This document shows positions 41,168 through 49,802 of a stretch of 61,704 bases of DNA, in pieces. The translations under genes and the position numbers were made by a program. The DNA comes from Verrucomicrobiota bacterium (GTDB lineage Bacteria > Verrucomicrobiota > Verrucomicrobiia > Opitutales > Opitutaceae). The notes under the pieces are model-generated. The model did not search any database, had not been told where the DNA came from, and worked only from the letters and a program-made list of their open reading frames with translations. The stretch covers positions 1 to 61,704 of the forward strand of contig JACRKC010000106.1 in NCBI GenBank assembly GCA_016235555.1. The letters run 5' to 3'. The first letter of the stretch is position 1; every line of letters starts with the position of its first letter.

Positions 41168-42610
41168 ATGCGCCTCCTTCGCGACCTCTTTGTCCGACTC
41201 GCCGCTGCTGCCGTTGCGGCGGCATCCTCCGTAGCCTTGGCGAAGGAGGACCGCCCCAACATCGTCCTCATCCTCTCCGACGATCACGGCTGGGCCGACG
41301 TCGGCTGGCACGGCCACGAGATCAAGACCCCCAACCTCGACAAACTCGCCCTCGGCGGCGCCCGCCTTGAGCAGTTCTACGCGCAACCGGTCTGCTCACC
41401 CACGCGCGCCGCGCTCATGACCGGCCGTTATCCGATGCGCCACGGCCTGCAGGTCGGCGTCGTCCGTCCGTGGGCCCAATACGGCCTCCCGCTCGAAGAG
41501 CGCACGCTGCCCCAGATGCTCAAGGAAGCCGGCTACACCACCGCCATCACCGGCAAGTGGCACCTCGGCCACTTCGAACCCGCCTACCTCCCCACGCACC
41601 GTGGCTTCGATCACCAATACGGCCACTACAATGGCGCGCTCGACTACTTCACGCACGCGCGCGACGGCGGCCACGACTGGCACCGCGACGACAAGGTCAA
41701 CCGCGACGAAGGTTACTCGACCCACCTTCTCGCCCGCGAAGCCGTCCGCCTGATCAACGAGAAACCCTCCGACAAGCCGCTCTTCCTCTACGTGCCCTTC
41801 AACGCCGTGCACGCCCCTCATCAGGTGCCCGACAAATACAAGGAGCCCTATGCTGCTCTCGCCGAGCCGCGCCGCACCTACGCCGGCATGGTCGCTGCCG
41901 AGGATGAGGCCATCGGTCAGATCGTCGCCGCGATCGAGGCGAAGGGCCTCCGCGACAACACCCTCTTCATCTGGTCCAGCGACAACGGCGGCCCCGCGCC
42001 CGGCCGCGTCACCAGCAACGGCCCGCTCCGCGGCGCCAAGGGCACCCTCTACGAAGGCGGCACCCGCGTCTGCGCCTTCGCGAGTTGGCCGGGCACGATC
42101 AAACCCGGCACCATCGTCAACGCACCCATCCACCTCGTCGATTGGTTCCCCACCCTCGGCAAGCTCGCCGGCGCCTCGCTCGCCCAAAAACTCCCGCTCG
42201 ACGGCCTCGACGTCTGGCCGTGCATCGTCGCCGGCCGGCCCTCGCCGCACGACGCCATCCTCCTCAACACCACGCCCAACGCCGGCGCGATCCGCATGGG
42301 CGACTGGAAACTCGTCCTCAACGGCTCCTACGTCGAAGCCGAGGACGGCGATCCCGCCAATCTCACCGAGGAGGCGGTGAAGAAGAAAGCCGCCAAGAAA
42401 AAGCAGGCCGCCAGACAAACCACCGGCGCGGTCGAACTCTTCGATATTTCCAAAGACCCCTACGAGAAAACCAACGTCGCCGACGCGCACCCGGAAAAAG
42501 TAAAGGAACTCCGCGCCCGCCTCGACACCTTCGCCCGCGAGGCCGTCGAGCCCAAGAGCAAGCCGCGCCCCACCGGCTTCAAAGTCCCCGCCGTTTGGGG
42601 CGAGCAGTAG
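41168..42610 (+). CDS. Sulfatase (arylsulfatase A type), secreted
   Basis: 480 aa from ATG at 41168; the earlier in-frame codon is in a repeat. Signal peptide MRLLRDLFVRLAAAAVAAASSVALA. The metal site starts with LILSDDHGW (D38, D39). The modification motif is CSPTR at 76-80, where Cys76 would become formylglycine; AALMTGRYPMRHG follows. It then shows GKWHLGH and WSSDNGG, as in family S1_16-like enzymes. A lysine-rich patch (KKKAAKKKQAAR) interrupts the C-terminal domain. Probably removes sulfate esters from a polysaccharide; the adjacent GH106 enzyme suggests rhamnose-containing sulfated glycans. Confidence 0.93.
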   Translation: MRLLRDLFVRLAAAAVAAASSVALAKEDRPNIVLILSDDHGWADVGWHGHEIKTPNLDKLALGGARLEQFYAQPVCSPTRAALMTGRYPMRHGLQVGVVRPWAQYGLPLEERTLPQMLKEAGYTTAITGKWHLGHFEPAYLPTHRGFDHQYGHYNGALDYFTHARDGGHDWHRDDKVNRDEGYSTHLLAREAVRLINEKPSDKPLFLYVPFNAVHAPHQVPDKYKEPYAALAEPRRTYAGMVAAEDEAIGQIVAAIEAKGLRDNTLFIWSSDNGGPAPGRVTSNGPLRGAKGTLYEGGTRVCAFASWPGTIKPGTIVNAPIHLVDWFPTLGKLAGASLAQKLPLDGLDVWPCIVAGRPSPHDAILLNTTPNAGAIRMGDWKLVLNGSYVEAEDGDPANLTEEAVKKKAAKKKQAARQTTGAVELFDISKDPYEKTNVADAHPEKVKELRARLDTFAREAVEPKSKPRPTGFKVPAVWGEQ

Positions 42611-42718
42611 TCTCGCAGACCGCCGCCCGTAGCGGCCGACGTGAGGAGGCCGGTCGCCCTCGCACTGTCCGAGCCGCGCCGGTTTGCCGCTCTGCCGGCC
42701 GCGTCCTCCATTTTTCCC

Positions 42719-45349
42719 ATGCGCCTCCCCCGTCGCTTCGCCGTTCTCTCGGTTTTCTTCGCCCTGTCCGTCCCATTTTTCGCCCGCGCCGCCGATTCCG
42801 CCTCCGCCCTCGGCTGGCCTGAAATCACCAGGGAAAACAAACCCTGGACCCGCTGGTGGTGGCCCGGCAGCGGCGTCGACAAAGCCTCGCTCACCGCCCA
42901 ACTCGAGAAATTCGCCGCCGCCGGCCTCGGTGGCGTCGAGATCACGCCCATCTACGGCGCCAAGGGCTACGAGGACCGCTACATCGATTTTCTCTCCCCG
43001 AAATGGATGGAGATGCTCGAACACGTCGGCCGCGAAGCCCAGCGTCTCGGCCTCGGCGTCGACATGGCCACCGGCACCGGCTGGCCCTTCGGTGGCCCTT
43101 GGGTCACGCCCAGCGAAGCCGCCGCCAAGGCCCTTCTGCGCGACGGACGGATCGTCAGTGACCCCACGAAACAAATGGTCAAACGCGCCGCCCCCGGCGG
43201 CGAAGGCCTCGTCGTCGACCCCTATTCACCCGACGCGCTCCGCAAATACCTCGCACCGTTCGACACCGCGTTCGCCAGATTTCCGCGCGGCCTCGTCCGC
43301 GGCCAGTTCCACGATTCCTTCGAATATTTCCAGGCCAGCTGGACCGATCGCCTGCCCGAAGTCTTCCGCGAGATGCACGGCTACGACATCCAGCAATACG
43401 CCGCCGAGATCATGGCCCGCAACGCCGCCGACGTGAAGACCGTCGACCGCGACACGCTCGCCCGCATCAAGAGCGACTACCGCAACACCCTCGCCAAACT
43501 CCACCTCGACTACCTCCGCACCTGGGTCGAGTGGTCGCACGCCCATGGTTTCATCGTCCGCAACCAGTCGCACGGCGCCCCCGCCAACCTCCTCGACCTC
43601 TACGCTACCGTCGACATCCCCGAGACGGAAATCTTCGGCTCCACTCCCTTCCCTATCCCCGGCCTCCGCCGCGACCCCGTCGACGTCCGCGGCGATCAAG
43701 ATCTACCGGAGTCGCTCGTCATCCGCATGCCCTCGTCCGCCGCCCACGTCGCCGGCCGTAAGCTCGCGTCGAGCGAAAGCCTCACGTGGCTGCGCGAACA
43801 TTTCCGCGAGTCGCCCTCGCACATGAAGCCCGAGCTCGACCGCATCCTCTGCGACGGCATCAACCACATTTTCTACCACGGCACCGTCTTCTCGCCCTCC
43901 GACGCCCCGTGGCCCGGCTGGCTCTTCTACGCCTCCACCGAGTTCAACCCCAACAACCCGCTCTGGGACGACCTCGCCGCCCTCAACCGCTACGTCGCCC
44001 GCGTGCAATCGGTGCTCCAAGCCGGGAAGCCCGACAACGACATCCTCCTCTACTGGCCGGCTGACGACATCTGGGACAACGCCGACGGCCTCATGCGCAT
44101 GCTCACCGTGCACGACGTGAAATGGCTCACCGAACAACCCGTCGGTAAACTCGCCCAACAACTCCTCTCCCGCGGCTACCAGTTCGACTACATCTCAGAT
44201 GCGCAACTCCAGCAGACAAGTGTCAACGATACCGAAGTCCGAGTGCCCGCTGGAATCTTCAAGCAGATCGCAACCCCCGGCGCTCGTTATGCAGTCGTCC
44301 TTGTGCCGGCGACTCGACGCATGCCCGTCGCGACCTTGGAGAAACTCTCGGAGCTCGCGGCATCGGGAGCCGCAGTGATTTTTGAGAAGCTTCCAGAAGA
44401 CGTCCCCGGATTCGGACGGCTTGAAGAACGACGCAAGAAATTCGCCGCCACCCTCGCCGCTGGCAAAGGGAAATGGCGTGTCCGGGAAGACGACGTTGAA
44501 CTGAGCATCTGGAATTTCTCGCAGCCTGAGCCGATGGCCCGTGAAGGACTCAGACTCGTTCGTCGCGCGAGGGCGGACGGCTACGATTATTTCGTCGCGA
44601 ATCTGGGCGCGAAACCATTTCACGGCTTTGCTAGATTCGGACGCTTTGCGTGGCAAAGCGTCGACATATTGGATCCATTGACCGGAAGAATGTGGAGCCT
44701 ATCGCGCGAACACCGAGAGGCCGATGGCCGGGGTGTTTCCCTTCCACTCGAGCCCGGTGAATCTCGAATTATTCGAACCTACAACGATCGTCGCGAACAG
44801 ACCCGCGGCAGCGGTAACTTCGAGAAGACTGGAGCGGTATTCCCACTCGAAGGCCAATGGTCCCTCACCTTCCTCAAGGGTGGGCCCGACCTCCCGCCTG
44901 CCCTCACCACCGTTGCGCTCAAGTCTTGGACCGACCTCGGCAGGGACGAAGCCAAGCGCTTCGGTGGCACTGCGCGCTACCGCCTCGAATTTGACGCCCC
45001 TGCCGCCAAGGCCGTCGAGTGGATGCTCGATCTCGGGGATGTGCGGGAAACCGCCCGAGTTCGCCTCAACGGCGAAGAAATCGGCACCGCTTGGTGTGTC
45101 CCTTTTCAGATTCGATTCTCCTCATTCTTACTGAAGCCCACGAAAAATATCCTCGAACTCGACGTCACCAACCTCGCCGCCAACCGCATCCGCGATCTGG
45201 ACCTGAAAAAGGTGAACTGGAAAATCATGCGCGAGATCAACTTCGTGAACATCAACTACCGGCCCTTCGACGCCAGCGGCTGGGCGCCCGTCGCCAGCGG
45301 CCTCCTCGGCCCCGTCACGCTCACGCCGCTGAAGGCGTTCACCCCGTAG
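42719..45349 (+). CDS. Glycoside hydrolase family 106-like (alpha-L-rhamnosidase)
   Basis: 876 aa from ATG at 42719, with signal peptide MRLPRRFAVLSVFFALSVPFFARA. The N-terminal catalytic part has the GH106 opening NKPWTRWWWPGSGVDKASLT, GGVEITPIYGAKGYE and GLGVDMATGTGWPFGGPWV, then acidic residues in QFHDSFEYF and SHAPAN-like loops. The C-terminal part (about 790-870) is a beta-sandwich with VRLNGEEIGTAWCVPFQIRF. It releases alpha-L-rhamnose from glycans. Codon use changes sharply inside the gene: about 44195-45135 is less GC-rich at third positions than both ends. The TAG stop overlaps a repeat. Confidence 0.88.
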   Translation: MRLPRRFAVLSVFFALSVPFFARAADSASALGWPEITRENKPWTRWWWPGSGVDKASLTAQLEKFAAAGLGGVEITPIYGAKGYEDRYIDFLSPKWMEMLEHVGREAQRLGLGVDMATGTGWPFGGPWVTPSEAAAKALLRDGRIVSDPTKQMVKRAAPGGEGLVVDPYSPDALRKYLAPFDTAFARFPRGLVRGQFHDSFEYFQASWTDRLPEVFREMHGYDIQQYAAEIMARNAADVKTVDRDTLARIKSDYRNTLAKLHLDYLRTWVEWSHAHGFIVRNQSHGAPANLLDLYATVDIPETEIFGSTPFPIPGLRRDPVDVRGDQDLPESLVIRMPSSAAHVAGRKLASSESLTWLREHFRESPSHMKPELDRILCDGINHIFYHGTVFSPSDAPWPGWLFYASTEFNPNNPLWDDLAALNRYVARVQSVLQAGKPDNDILLYWPADDIWDNADGLMRMLTVHDVKWLTEQPVGKLAQQLLSRGYQFDYISDAQLQQTSVNDTEVRVPAGIFKQIATPGARYAVVLVPATRRMPVATLEKLSELAASGAAVIFEKLPEDVPGFGRLEERRKKFAATLAAGKGKWRVREDDVELSIWNFSQPEPMAREGLRLVRRARADGYDYFVANLGAKPFHGFARFGRFAWQSVDILDPLTGRMWSLSREHREADGRGVSLPLEPGESRIIRTYNDRREQTRGSGNFEKTGAVFPLEGQWSLTFLKGGPDLPPALTTVALKSWTDLGRDEAKRFGGTARYRLEFDAPAAKAVEWMLDLGDVRETARVRLNGEEIGTAWCVPFQIRFSSFLLKPTKNILELDVTNLAANRIRDLDLKKVNWKIMREINFVNINYRPFDASGWAPVASGLLGPVTLTPLKAFTP

Positions 45350-45409
45350 GTCGGGCTTTACGCCCGACGATTCAGCGAACCGCCATGTCGGGCGCAAAGC
45401 CCGACCTAC
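45346..45409. repeat. GTAGGTCGGGCTTTACGCCCGAC palindrome
   Basis: Left GTAGGTCGGGCTTTACGCCC, right GGGCGCAAAGCCCGACCTAC. Same type as the palindrome inside the 5469-5600 insertion. It contains the GH106 stop codon (45347-45349). Confidence 0.8.
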
Positions 45410-45521
45410 TTCATTCCGCCGCCCGCGACGAGAAGACGCCGCGCCATCACCACCGCAAACTGTCGCGGCCCCGCTGCCGAAATCATTTGAGCCACCGCAC
45501 TCCCGCCCCACCCTCAGATTG

Positions 45522-46835
45522 ATGCCTGAAGTTGTCACGGTCGCCCTCCAAGCCCTGCTCGTCCTCTCGCTGGTTGCGGCCAATGGTTTCTTCGTGGCCG
45601 CCGAGTTCGCTCTCGTCAAAGTCCGCGCCAGCCAACTGCGCCCGCTGGCCAAAGCCGGCGGCTGGAAGATCCGCTACGCGCTGAAGGCCACCGAGCACCT
45701 CGACTCCGCGCTCTCCGCCACGCAGCTCGGCATCACGCTCACCAGCCTCGGCCTCGGCTGGGTCGGCGAGCCCTTCGTCGCGCGCCGGCTCGGCCCGCTG
45801 CTGCATGGCTGGGGCGTCGGCGACCCGACGGTCGTCCACTCGATCTCGTTCGCGGTCGCCTTCGTCACGATCACCTTTCTCCACATCGTGTTTGGCGAGC
45901 AGGCGCCCAAGATGCTCGCCATCCAGCGCGCCACGCCCGCCACGCTGTGGCTGTCCGCGCCGCTGATGGCGTTTCATTTCGTCTTCTACCCGCTCATCTG
46001 GCTGCTCAACGCGAGCGCCAACGGCCTCATCCGCTGGGCCGGCCTCGAACCCTCCACGGGCGGCGAGCACGATTTCAGCGCCGAGGAACTCGAATACGTC
46101 TTCAGCCACGCCCGCCATTCGCACCCCGGCGATGCGCTGATCAACCGGCTCATGGTCCAGTCCGTGCGCCTGCGCGCTGTCACCGCCCAGCAGGTCATGC
46201 GGCCGCGCGACCAGATCGTCGCGCTGTGGTTTGACCGGCCGTTTGCGGAGAATCTGCGCATCGCGCAGACGAGCGGCTTCAGCCGCTTCCCCGTCGCCCG
46301 CGGCAACGTCGACGAGATCACCGGCATCGTGCTCGTGCGCGAATGGCTCTGGCAGATCCAGGTGCTCGGGCCCGGCGCCTCCTTCGAAAGCCTCGTGCGC
46401 CCGGTGCTCACGTTCACGCTGCGCACGCCCATTCACTCGATGATCGAGCTGTTTCGCACCTCGCGCACGCACCTCGCCATCGTGCTCGATGCCCAGGGGA
46501 TCACCGCCGGCCTCGTGAGCTTCGAGGACGTGCTCGAGGAGATCGTGGGCGACATCCGCGACGAACTCGACCTCGGCCGCGGTCCCGTCTTCGAGCGCAC
46601 CGACAACGCCATCGTGGTGAGCGGGCTGTTCAGCATGCGCGAACTGCAGACGGAGACCGGCTGGACCTTCGAGTGGACACCCCGCGAAACCGTCGCCGCC
46701 TGGGTCGAACGCCAGCGCGGCCAGCCCTTGAAGCGCGACGAGAGTTTCGCCACCGGCGACTACCGGATCACGGCGGTCGAGGTGAGTGCCGAGCGCCTGC
46801 GAAAAGTCCGCGTCGAGCGCCTTCCCGCAGCTTGA
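45522..46835 (+). CDS. CNNM/CorC-HlyC family membrane protein (DUF21-CBS-CorC)
   Basis: 437 aa from ATG at 45522. N-terminal DUF21 with about four membrane helices (VAANGFFVAAEFALVKVR, TQLGITLTSLGLGWVGEP, GEQAPKMLAI), two CBS domains (about 215-335, starting QQVMRPRDQI) and a C-terminal CorC/HlyC domain (about 355-437, GLFSMRELQ...GDYRITAVEV). The family is linked to magnesium/cobalt efflux or transport; old 'hemolysin' names are misleading. Single gene, closed by a terminator at 46845. Confidence 0.92.
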   Translation: MPEVVTVALQALLVLSLVAANGFFVAAEFALVKVRASQLRPLAKAGGWKIRYALKATEHLDSALSATQLGITLTSLGLGWVGEPFVARRLGPLLHGWGVGDPTVVHSISFAVAFVTITFLHIVFGEQAPKMLAIQRATPATLWLSAPLMAFHFVFYPLIWLLNASANGLIRWAGLEPSTGGEHDFSAEELEYVFSHARHSHPGDALINRLMVQSVRLRAVTAQQVMRPRDQIVALWFDRPFAENLRIAQTSGFSRFPVARGNVDEITGIVLVREWLWQIQVLGPGASFESLVRPVLTFTLRTPIHSMIELFRTSRTHLAIVLDAQGITAGLVSFEDVLEEIVGDIRDELDLGRGPVFERTDNAIVVSGLFSMRELQTETGWTFEWTPRETVAAWVERQRGQPLKRDESFATGDYRITAVEVSAERLRKVRVERLPAA

Positions 46836-46844
46836 TTTTTTCCC

Positions 46845-46873
46845 GAGCCCGCTACACTAGCGGGCTCCTTTTC
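46845..46873 (+). terminator. Intrinsic terminator between the CorC-like gene and htpG
   Basis: Stem GAGCCCGCT / AGCGGGCTC with loop ACACT, followed by CCTTTT. It lies 9 bp after the upstream stop. Confidence 0.85.
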
Positions 46874-46922
46874 CTTTCAGGTCCCTTTTCCCTCACTCCC
46901 TCATTCCCTTTCACCTCCCGAC

Positions 46923-48764
46923 ATGTCCAACACCACACCGCAGAAATTCGAGTTCCAGGCTGAGATCAGCCAGCTGCTCGATATCGTCACGCACTCGCTC
47001 TACACGGAGAAGGAAATCTTCGTCCGTGAGCTCGTGTCCAACGCCTCCGACGCCCTCGAAAAACTCCGTCACACCCAGCTCACCGAAAAGGAGATCTTCG
47101 ACGATAAGCTCGACCTTGAGATCAACGTCACGACCGACGACAAGGCCAAGACGATCACCATCCAGGATTTCGGCATCGGCCTCACCCGCGCCGAACTGGT
47201 CGAGAATCTCGGCACCATCGCCCATTCTGGGTCGAAGCAATTTCTGAAGGCCCTCGGTGAAGGCGCCGCCACAAACGCCAATCTCATCGGCCAGTTCGGC
47301 GTGGGCTTCTATTCGGCGTTCATGGTCGCGAAGAAGGTCCGCGTCTACTCCCACTCGTGGCGCTCCGGTGAACCCGGCCACGTCTGGGAAAGCGACGGCT
47401 CCGGCAGCTACACGATCGAAGAGAGCGATGGCCAGCGGCGCGGCGCGAAGATCGTCATCGAGTTGAAGGATGATTGCGCGGACTTCGCGCAGGACTCCGA
47501 AATCAAGGAGATCCTCGAGCGCTACAGCGCCTTCGTTTCGTTCCCGATCAATCTCAACGGCAAGCGCGTCAACACCGTCCAGGCCCTCTGGCTCCGGAAC
47601 AAGAACGAGGTCAAGGACGAGGAATACACCGAGTTCTACAAATTCCAGGCCCACGCCTACGACGAACCACGCCTCCGCCTGCACTTCAGCGCCGACGCCC
47701 CACTCTCGATCAACGCCCTCCTCTTCGTGCCGAAGGAGAACACCGAGAAACTCGGTTTCTCGCGCCTCGAACCCGCCGTCTCGCTCTATTGCCGCAAGGT
47801 CATGATCGACGCCAAGCCGAAGGACCTGCTGCCCGAGTGGCTGCGCTTCCTCAAAGGCGTCGTCGACAGCGAGGACCTCCCGCTGAACATCTCGCGCGAG
47901 ACCATGCAGGACAAGGCGCTCGTCGCCCGCCTGAATTCGGTCATCACGAAACGCTTCCTCAAGTTCCTCGACGAAGAGGCGAAGAACCGCCCCGAGGGCT
48001 ACGAGGAGTTCTACAAGGAGTTCGGCATCTTTCTGAAGGAAGGCGCCGCGATGGACTTCGCCCACAAGGAGGCCCTCACCAAGCTGCTTCGCTTCGAGTC
48101 GTCGCTCACTGAAAAGGGCAAGACCACGTCGCTCGCCGACTACGTCTCGCGCATGACCGGCGACGCCAAGGAAATCTATTACCTCGTCGGCCCCAACCGC
48201 GCCGCGATCGAATCCGGCCCCTACCTCGAAGCCTTCAAGGCGCGCAACCTCGAGGTGCTCTTCTGCTACGAGGCGGTCGATGAATACGTGATGAACAACG
48301 CGCGCGAGTTCGACGGGAAAAAACTCACCGCCGCCGACCACGCCGACGTGAAGCTCTCCGACCTCCCGAAGCCCGAGGGCGCGCTCTCCGACGACGACGT
48401 CAAGACGCTCACGAAGTGGCTCAAGGAAACGCTCGATGCCCGCGTCGCCGAGGTGAAGTCCAGCGACCGCCTCGTCGACTCGCCCGTGCTCGCGCTCAAC
48501 GCCGACAAATTCATGTCGCCCCACATGCGCCGCATGATGAAGGCCATGAACAAGGACGGCGCCGAGACGCCCCTGCGCGTGAATCTCGAGATCAACCCGC
48601 GCCACGCCGTCATCAAGCGCCTCTTCGAGACTCACACCGCCAACCCGGATCGCGCCAAGCTCGTCGCTGAGCAACTCCTCGACAACGCGCTCATCAGCGC
48701 CGGCCTGCTCGACGACGCCAGCGCCATGGTGGCCCGACTTAATAAGATTCTAGAAACTGTATAA
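46923..48764 (+). CDS. htpG: Chaperone HtpG (Hsp90)
   Basis: 613 aa from ATG at 46923. N-terminal GHKL ATPase with E and N in VRELVSNASDALEKLR, DFGIGLTRAELVENLGTIA, and the lid GQFGVGFYSAF. The middle domain has PLNISRETMQ, and the C-terminal domain has LNADKFMSPHMRRMMKAM. It lacks the acidic linker of eukaryotic Hsp90. ATP-dependent chaperone of the cytoplasm. The last codons overlap a TATAAT sequence that may be the promoter of the downstream toxin-antitoxin genes. Confidence 0.97.
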   Translation: MSNTTPQKFEFQAEISQLLDIVTHSLYTEKEIFVRELVSNASDALEKLRHTQLTEKEIFDDKLDLEINVTTDDKAKTITIQDFGIGLTRAELVENLGTIAHSGSKQFLKALGEGAATNANLIGQFGVGFYSAFMVAKKVRVYSHSWRSGEPGHVWESDGSGSYTIEESDGQRRGAKIVIELKDDCADFAQDSEIKEILERYSAFVSFPINLNGKRVNTVQALWLRNKNEVKDEEYTEFYKFQAHAYDEPRLRLHFSADAPLSINALLFVPKENTEKLGFSRLEPAVSLYCRKVMIDAKPKDLLPEWLRFLKGVVDSEDLPLNISRETMQDKALVARLNSVITKRFLKFLDEEAKNRPEGYEEFYKEFGIFLKEGAAMDFAHKEALTKLLRFESSLTEKGKTTSLADYVSRMTGDAKEIYYLVGPNRAAIESGPYLEAFKARNLEVLFCYEAVDEYVMNNAREFDGKKLTAADHADVKLSDLPKPEGALSDDDVKTLTKWLKETLDARVAEVKSSDRLVDSPVLALNADKFMSPHMRRMMKAMNKDGAETPLRVNLEINPRHAVIKRLFETHTANPDRAKLVAEQLLDNALISAGLLDDASAMVARLNKILETV

Positions 48765-48835
48765 TTCGTTATTTAACAACAGAGTGGCTCTTGTGCCATA
48801 CTTTTTTGTTGAAGTATGGCCACGATGCCATACTT
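48760..48835 (+). promoter_or_regulatory. Candidate vapBC promoter and operator
   Basis: A perfect -10 TATAAT at 48760-48765 overlaps the htpG stop; the -35 region (near 48737) is poor. Downstream are three CCATACTT half-sites: an inverted pair GCCATACTT-N8-AAGTATGGC (48795-48820) and a third, GCCATACTT (48827-48835), 10 bp before the antitoxin start. This is typical of autoregulated antitoxin operators. The stretch is markedly AT-richer than the rest of the window. Confidence 0.65.
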
Positions 48836-48845
48836 GTGACTCGCT

Positions 48846-49115
48846 ATGAAAATGACGATGCACATCGACGAAGATGTTTTGGACCGCGTGATGAAAATCA
48901 CCGGAGCCAAGACCAAGACCGCGGCCGTCGAACTCGCCCTCAACGAAATGGCGCGCCGCCACAAGATGAAGGAGCTGTTTTCGGCTGGATTGGGCCTGAC
49001 CCCGGAGGAGTTGAAGAATTCCTTCGACCCCAATTCCTACCCCGAATCACCGGAGCCAGTGATGCTTGTGGCGGAGGCTCCTGCGCCCCATGACAAATCT
49101 GATCCTGCCCGATAG
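48846..49115 (+). CDS. vapB: VapB-type antitoxin
   Basis: 89 aa. The N-terminal ribbon-helix-helix (MKMTMHIDEDVLDRVMKITGAKTKTAAVELALNEMARR) is of the VapB (PF09957) type and should bind the CCATACTT sites just upstream. The C-terminal half is acidic and Pro-rich, as expected of the toxin-wrapping tail. It overlaps the toxin gene by 26 bp. Confidence 0.88.
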   Translation: MKMTMHIDEDVLDRVMKITGAKTKTAAVELALNEMARRHKMKELFSAGLGLTPEELKNSFDPNSYPESPEPVMLVAEAPAPHDKSDPAR

Positions 49116-49488
49116 TAACGTCTATATCGGGGCCGTTCGCGCTGGTCGCGATCCCTTCCAGCATTTTGCGGAAGGGATCGCCGACCATGATTGGGAGTTT
49201 GCCACCTGCGGGATGGTGATGCTGGAAGTTTGCCGTGGCCAGCGCGACCCCAACGTGCTCCGCCGATATCGCGAGCGTTTCGCCGTGATGATCTTTCTGC
49301 CGACAACCAACGCGACGTGGGAGCGAGCCACCGAACTCGCGTGGATGCTGGACCGACGCGGGATCGTCCTGCCGGCGCAGGATCTAATCATCGCCGCCTG
49401 TGCACTTCAGGCCAAGGCCGTGGTGCTCACCGCCGATGCCCACTTTTACCAAATTCCGGGCCTGCAGGTGATGAAACCGGGTTTCTGA
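49090..49488 (+). CDS. vapC: VapC-type PIN-domain ribonuclease toxin
   Basis: 132 aa from ATG at 49090, inside the antitoxin's 3' end. PIN residues: D in ILPDSNVYIGAV, E in MLEVCRG, D in LPAQDLIIAACAL and D in VLTADAHFYQIPGLQV. These form the acidic metal site. VapC toxins usually cut tRNA or the 23S sarcin-ricin loop. Complete and apparently intact. Confidence 0.9.
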   Translation: MTNLILPDSNVYIGAVRAGRDPFQHFAEGIADHDWEFATCGMVMLEVCRGQRDPNVLRRYRERFAVMIFLPTTNATWERATELAWMLDRRGIVLPAQDLIIAACALQAKAVVLTADAHFYQIPGLQVMKPGF

Positions 49489-49533
49489 CAAAACCGCGCG
49501 CCGCGCCGCGGCTGCTCGCGCGCCGGACGCAGG

Positions 49534-49743
49534 TTATTTCTTGCCTGGCGCCTTCTGTGCGGCCACCTCCGCCGCCACCGCCTGCTTTTGCTGCTCCTCT
49601 TTATGCGCAGCGGCGCGGGCTTCGCCGACCGTATACCAAAGCCCTATCGCAATCAGCGACAGAACCAGCCAGGCCAGCGGCCAGGGAATTGTCTTTGCGC
49701 CGGAATCGACTCCGACTTCCTTCGTGTAATCTCTGCTGATCAT
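49534..49743 (-). CDS. Small single-pass membrane protein, unknown
   Basis: 69 aa if started at ATG 49743; ATGs at 49752, 49755 and 49770 are also in frame. One membrane helix (WPLAWLVLSLIAIGLWYTV) is followed by a charged Ala/Lys/Gln helix (ARAAAHKEEQQKQAVAAEVAAQKAPGKK), probably a coiled coil. Divergent from the DUF6250 gene. No family recognised. Confidence 0.55.
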   Translation of the reverse strand: MISRDYTKEVGVDSGAKTIPWPLAWLVLSLIAIGLWYTVGEARAAAHKEEQQKQAVAAEVAAQKAPGKK

Positions 49744-49802
49744 ACCTGTCATCATTAACGGACCAGCCACCTGATCCTTAGTCCGCCGCCCGTTCTCCCA
49801 TC

